Assembly: GCA_027659245.1 (NCBI GenBank)
Contig: JAQDPW010000027.1
Location: 1 to 5,939, forward strand
Reading direction: 5' to 3'
Source of the DNA: Streptococcaceae bacterium AM104-57
GTDB taxonomy: Bacteria > Bacillota > Bacilli > Lactobacillales > Streptococcaceae
Length of the DNA: 5,939 nucleotides
The translations under genes and the position numbers were made by a program. This document shows positions 1-3,300 of this stretch, piece after piece; position 1 is the stretch's first letter, and each line of letters begins with the position of its first letter. The notes beneath the pieces are model-generated. The model ran no database searches and was not told the DNA's origin. It saw nothing but the letters and a program-made list of their open reading frames with translations.

Positions 1-9
1 CGCTATATT

Positions 10-116
10 TATCGTAGATTGAAATAAGATAGGAATAAATCTATTAGGAAAGTCAAATTAATTTCTAGAAATATTTTAGCAGCCACGGTGTGCTATTCTA
101 GATTCAATATATATAT
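10..116. repeat. RUP-like intergenic repeat (small non-autonomous IS630-type element), probable
   Basis: The segment resembles from memory the RUP repeat of S. pneumoniae, an element of about 107 bp thought to be moved by an IS630-type transposase and to insert at TA. Visible signs are a left end reading TAGATTGAAATAAGATAG, a right end reading CTATTCTAGATTCAATA, and an internal TTAATTTCTAGAAATA core. Read inward, the two ends form an imperfect inverted repeat (ATTGAAATAAGATAG against ATTGAATCTAGAATAG). TA dinucleotides sit at both proposed edges. The exact ends are uncertain because the right edge merges with an AT dinucleotide tract. The family name is recalled, not searched. It contains no coding sequence. 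Confidence 0.5.
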
Positions 117-124
117 ATATATAT
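107..124. repeat. (AT)9 dinucleotide tract
   Basis: Nine perfect AT units lie just upstream of the promoter, starting inside the right end of the RUP-like element. Tracts of this kind can gain or lose units by slippage. Here a change in length would alter the DNA directly upstream of the -35 region of the surface protein gene. Confidence 0.9.
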
Positions 125-133
125 GAATTACTT

Positions 134-165
134 TTGTTCCCAAAATTATTTTTTTATGATAAAAT
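134..165 (+). promoter_or_regulatory. Probable extended -10 promoter of the surface protein gene
   Basis: TGATAAAAT at 157-165 fits the extended -10 pattern TGnTATAAT with one mismatch in the hexamer. The best -35 match is a weak TTGTTC at 134-139 with a spacer of about 20 bp, longer than ideal, but extended -10 promoters tolerate a poor -35. TATGAT at 155-160 is an overlapping alternative -10. Transcription would begin near 171-173, giving a leader of about 70 nt. It is the best sigma-A-like candidate between the repeat and the gene. The call is a sequence match only. Confidence 0.55.
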
Positions 166-172
166 AAAACTG

Positions 173-232
173 AGGTGAGTGGGGTGACCAACGTTCACTA
201 GGCTCCTTACCTGCAAATAAAGTAAAAAGGAG
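173..232 (+). promoter_or_regulatory. mRNA leader with two mutually exclusive pairings around the ribosome binding site
   Basis: CTCCTT at 203-208 is the perfect complement of the ribosome binding site AAGGAG at 227-232, with an 18-nt loop between them. CTTACCT at 206-212 overlaps it and can pair instead with AGGTGAG at 173-179 (seven pairs, one of them G-U). The two stems cannot form together, so the leader could switch between masked and open states. The complementarity is seen directly. Any regulatory role is inferred, and a six-base match in a short leader can arise by chance. Confidence 0.3.
227..232 (+). promoter_or_regulatory. Ribosome binding site
   Basis: AAGGAG lies nine bases before the ATG at 242, near-ideal spacing. 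It decides the start. An in-frame ATG at 233 touches the AAGGAG and would be too close to be used, so 242 is preferred over a protein three residues longer. Confidence 0.85.
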
Positions 233-241
233 ATGCATATC

Positions 242-358
242 ATGCATTGGGAAAAACAACAAAAATTCTCCATTCGTAAGTTTGCGATAGGAGCGGCCTC
301 GGTTTTGATCGGTCAGTTTTTTGTCGGTCAAAATCTAGGAGATCAAGTGGTAGCTGCA
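242..358 (+). other. YSIRK/GS-type signal peptide
   Basis: Residues 1-39. A charged start (MHWEKQQK) is followed by FSIRKFAIGAASVLIG at 9-24. This fits the YSIRK-G/S pattern, with Phe in place of the first Tyr and with Gly17, Ser20 and Gly24 conserved. A hydrophobic stretch follows, then VVAADE, giving likely cleavage after Ala38 or Ala39. In Gram-positive cocci this signal type directs export at the division septum and usually marks LPXTG wall-anchored proteins. The hydrophobic core is fairly short and has Gln25 and Gln30 within or next to it. Confidence 0.93.
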
Positions 359-3300
359 GATGAGGCAGCTGCCTTGGTAGAAGGGGAGAGTGTTGCAACA
401 GAGCAGCCGGCGCTAGCTGCAAATCTAGCTGAATCAACTACAACGAGTGATACTGCTTCAACCAGTGCGGCGCACTCTGAGGAGACCCCTGCACCTGCGA
501 CTGTGAACGAGGTGGCTCCGAGTCTAGCAAACCCTGTGACAGAGACTGCAAGTCCTGCCACGGAAACAACCGCACCTAAGCCAGAGACAATGGCGCCAAC
601 GACAGAGGTAACTACAGACCTAGCCCAGCCAGAGACCGTAAGCTACAAGGTTAGCTATGTCGATGAGAATGGTCAAGTCATCTATACAACTGTCAAGGAA
701 GCTATCATCCAGTCTGGTCAAGAGTCGGTGACTGTCACAGAGGACGGCCGTGAACTAGCTAACGAGCCTGCCCTAGCTAACTACGGGGATGAGTCAGGGA
801 ACTCACTAGTGCGCACTGCGACCATCACGCGTGGTGGGACGACCGAAATCGTCTATCAAGTTAAGGCATTTACTAATCCTGAGGCTGAGACCAACACTGG
901 TAGCCGTGAAGCAACCATTGACTACACTATCGTCTACAAGGACAAGCAAACGGGTGTCGAGGTCTATCGTGAGACCAAGTCTTACACCCAGTCAACCTAT
1001 GATACCAAACTGACAGCAGACCATCTTATCCAGCCAGATATCCAAGGAATCGCTGAACTCAAGGACGACTATAAACTCCTCGAAACCAGCAAGGTGGCTC
1101 GCCTTACAGAAGGACAACCCAATCTCGTAGTCTTCGCTCTCGAAAGCCTAGTCAAGAAAGGACGGGGGAAACGGGGCTCTATGAAGGATCCGGGAGATGG
1201 TAGTTTATATCTCAGACTAGAAAATGCCAGAGATTCTCAGTTGTGGTTAACGCCTACAACTAAGGAGATGGATAAAACCATTAATTTTAAGGCTGAAAAC
1301 TACTCTACTATAGAAAATATACAAGATGCTTTTGAACTGACAGAAGATGCCAAGACTCTAGGCTTTACTATGTCGTCTGACCCCAGATATGGCGAAGTTT
1401 ATTTGAAAGGGAACCTAGATGGGTCTAAGCTAGTAGCAGGGAGGGAGTATAATATCGGGATTTACTATAAAAAGAATCCCCAGATAACGGCCTTTGTAAC
1501 CGCAGGGCTTTCTAAAGGGCAAAACGCAGATCCCTATATCACTCTAGAGCGGACCTATGGTTCAGATAACCGATCAGATGTCAACTTTACCCAAAAGAAA
1601 AACGGCACTGAGCTAGATGTCTCCTATCGTGTGGGGCTGACTCGGATCACTTTCAATGAAGTAGAGCTAACCGAGGATGCTAAGAAACTGGGGCTTACTC
1701 TGGCTGACAATGGCGACGGCTATGTCATCTCAGGAAAAATTCCCCTTGATAATCGAACCAAGGCAAGGGAGTATGTTATAGGAGTCCAGTCCAAGAGCCT
1801 GCCGAATTTGGTGCGAAATACCGTTAACTTGACCATTTCAGATGCCAATAGTTTTGTTTTGATGGATGTAGGGAGTAGTGTGAATGGAGATGGAGATAAT
1901 AATAGAGTTCCCATGGGCGGTTACAAAACTCCAATTGCTGGCTCAGTTAGTTTTAATGCTTATACCAAGACTATATATGCCCCTGTTACTACTTTTGGTT
2001 ATTATTTAGTAAAAGAGTATAGAAGTACAGGAAAAAAGGTTCTCACGATCGAAGACGCAACTTCGACTACAAACCAGTACGCTAATAATCTTTGGTTGAC
2101 CATTTCAGAAAATCCCAATGATTTTACTGCCCCTATTACCTTAACAAAATTTCAACAGACGAAGGGGCAGGAACAGGGAGTCGTTTTAGAGCTAATCAAA
2201 GATAAAGAGCCCACTACTTCAACAATTTTTCGGAAAACAGAGTATTCAAATATTCAAAATAGAAATCAATGGTATCCTGGAGATAATGATTATCCAGCTT
2301 ATCGCTTACAGTTTAGCAAGTTACCGAAAACTGCGGGAAGTTATGAGATTGCCTTTACCACTACCGATAGTCTAGGAGTTGTAAAAGAGCATAATTATAG
2401 GCTTGTAACACTAGAGCGTTCTCAGACTTATACAAATCCTGCAGATGATAGGGAAGTCGACTTCTGGATTACCAATGCGGATGCTCGCTACAAGATCGGT
2501 GATAAGTATTCGATTGATGCAGAGACAGTGGTACCTCAGTCCAAAGAAGCCCAGACTATCGGGACTGTTGAGTTAAACAAGACGAATGCCACTATCAAGG
2601 TCGTTGAAGTTCCTAATGGTTTCGCAGTGGACCAGACGACAGGGGTGATTACCAAAACTGCAGGAACCCTACTCGATACAGGAGATTATGTCATCAAGGT
2701 TAAGGCCGTTGACGGGCACTTTGGGGACAACGCCCCAACTCGAAACTTGACCATTCATGTGGTCACGGATGTTACGGCTATCCCAGACCAGGTCTGGACA
2801 GAGGGACAGGCTATCCCAGCTATTCCTATCACGGTGAAGAGTGGTGCTACCGTTACTCATGTTGAGGTAGAGAAGAATGACAACACCTACGCCTACCTCA
2901 AAGGAGGCGACGGCAACCAGATCACTGGGACAGCCCTCAAGGCCACTACAGATAAGCAAGAAGCAACGGTTGTTGTTACCTATACTGCGGCAGATGGAAC
3001 GAGCCAAAAGGTTAAGACAAGCTTTAACTATACGGTTCGAGCGGATACTAGTCAGATTGCACTTGATGTTACCAATGCTAAACAGTCTGTCGTAGAGGGG
3101 AACCGCTTTGCAGATGTGAAGATTACGGCTACAGCAGGCGCTACCATCACTGTTGATGAAGCGGCTCTGCCACACGGTACTCGCTATGACAGTAAGACTC
3201 AGACTATCTCAGGGATCGGCTATTACGAAGGTAGTTATAATATCCTTGTTACCGTAGCCCAGGGAGGAAAGAAAACTTCAAAACTTGTTGAACTGACTGT

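Noticed and set aside
19..47. TTGAAA...TATTAG as a promoter
   Set aside because: The -10 match is poor and it lies inside the RUP-like repeat, where both motifs belong to the repeat sequence. The site at 157-165 is better and closer to the gene.
184..201. Tiny leader frame GTG ACC AAC GTT CAC TAG with a GAGG upstream
   Set aside because: Five codons from a GTG start with no amino-acid pattern of an attenuator. It is too short to support.
233..241. In-frame ATG three codons before the chosen start
   Set aside because: It touches the AAGGAG ribosome binding site, leaving no spacing. The ATG at 242 is nine bases away.
2669..3175. Minus-strand open frame of 168 residues, the longest stop-delimited antisense frame
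   Set aside because: It lies wholly inside the continuous plus-strand surface protein frame, has a Cys/Arg/Ser-rich composition typical of antisense shadows, and shows no recognisable domain.
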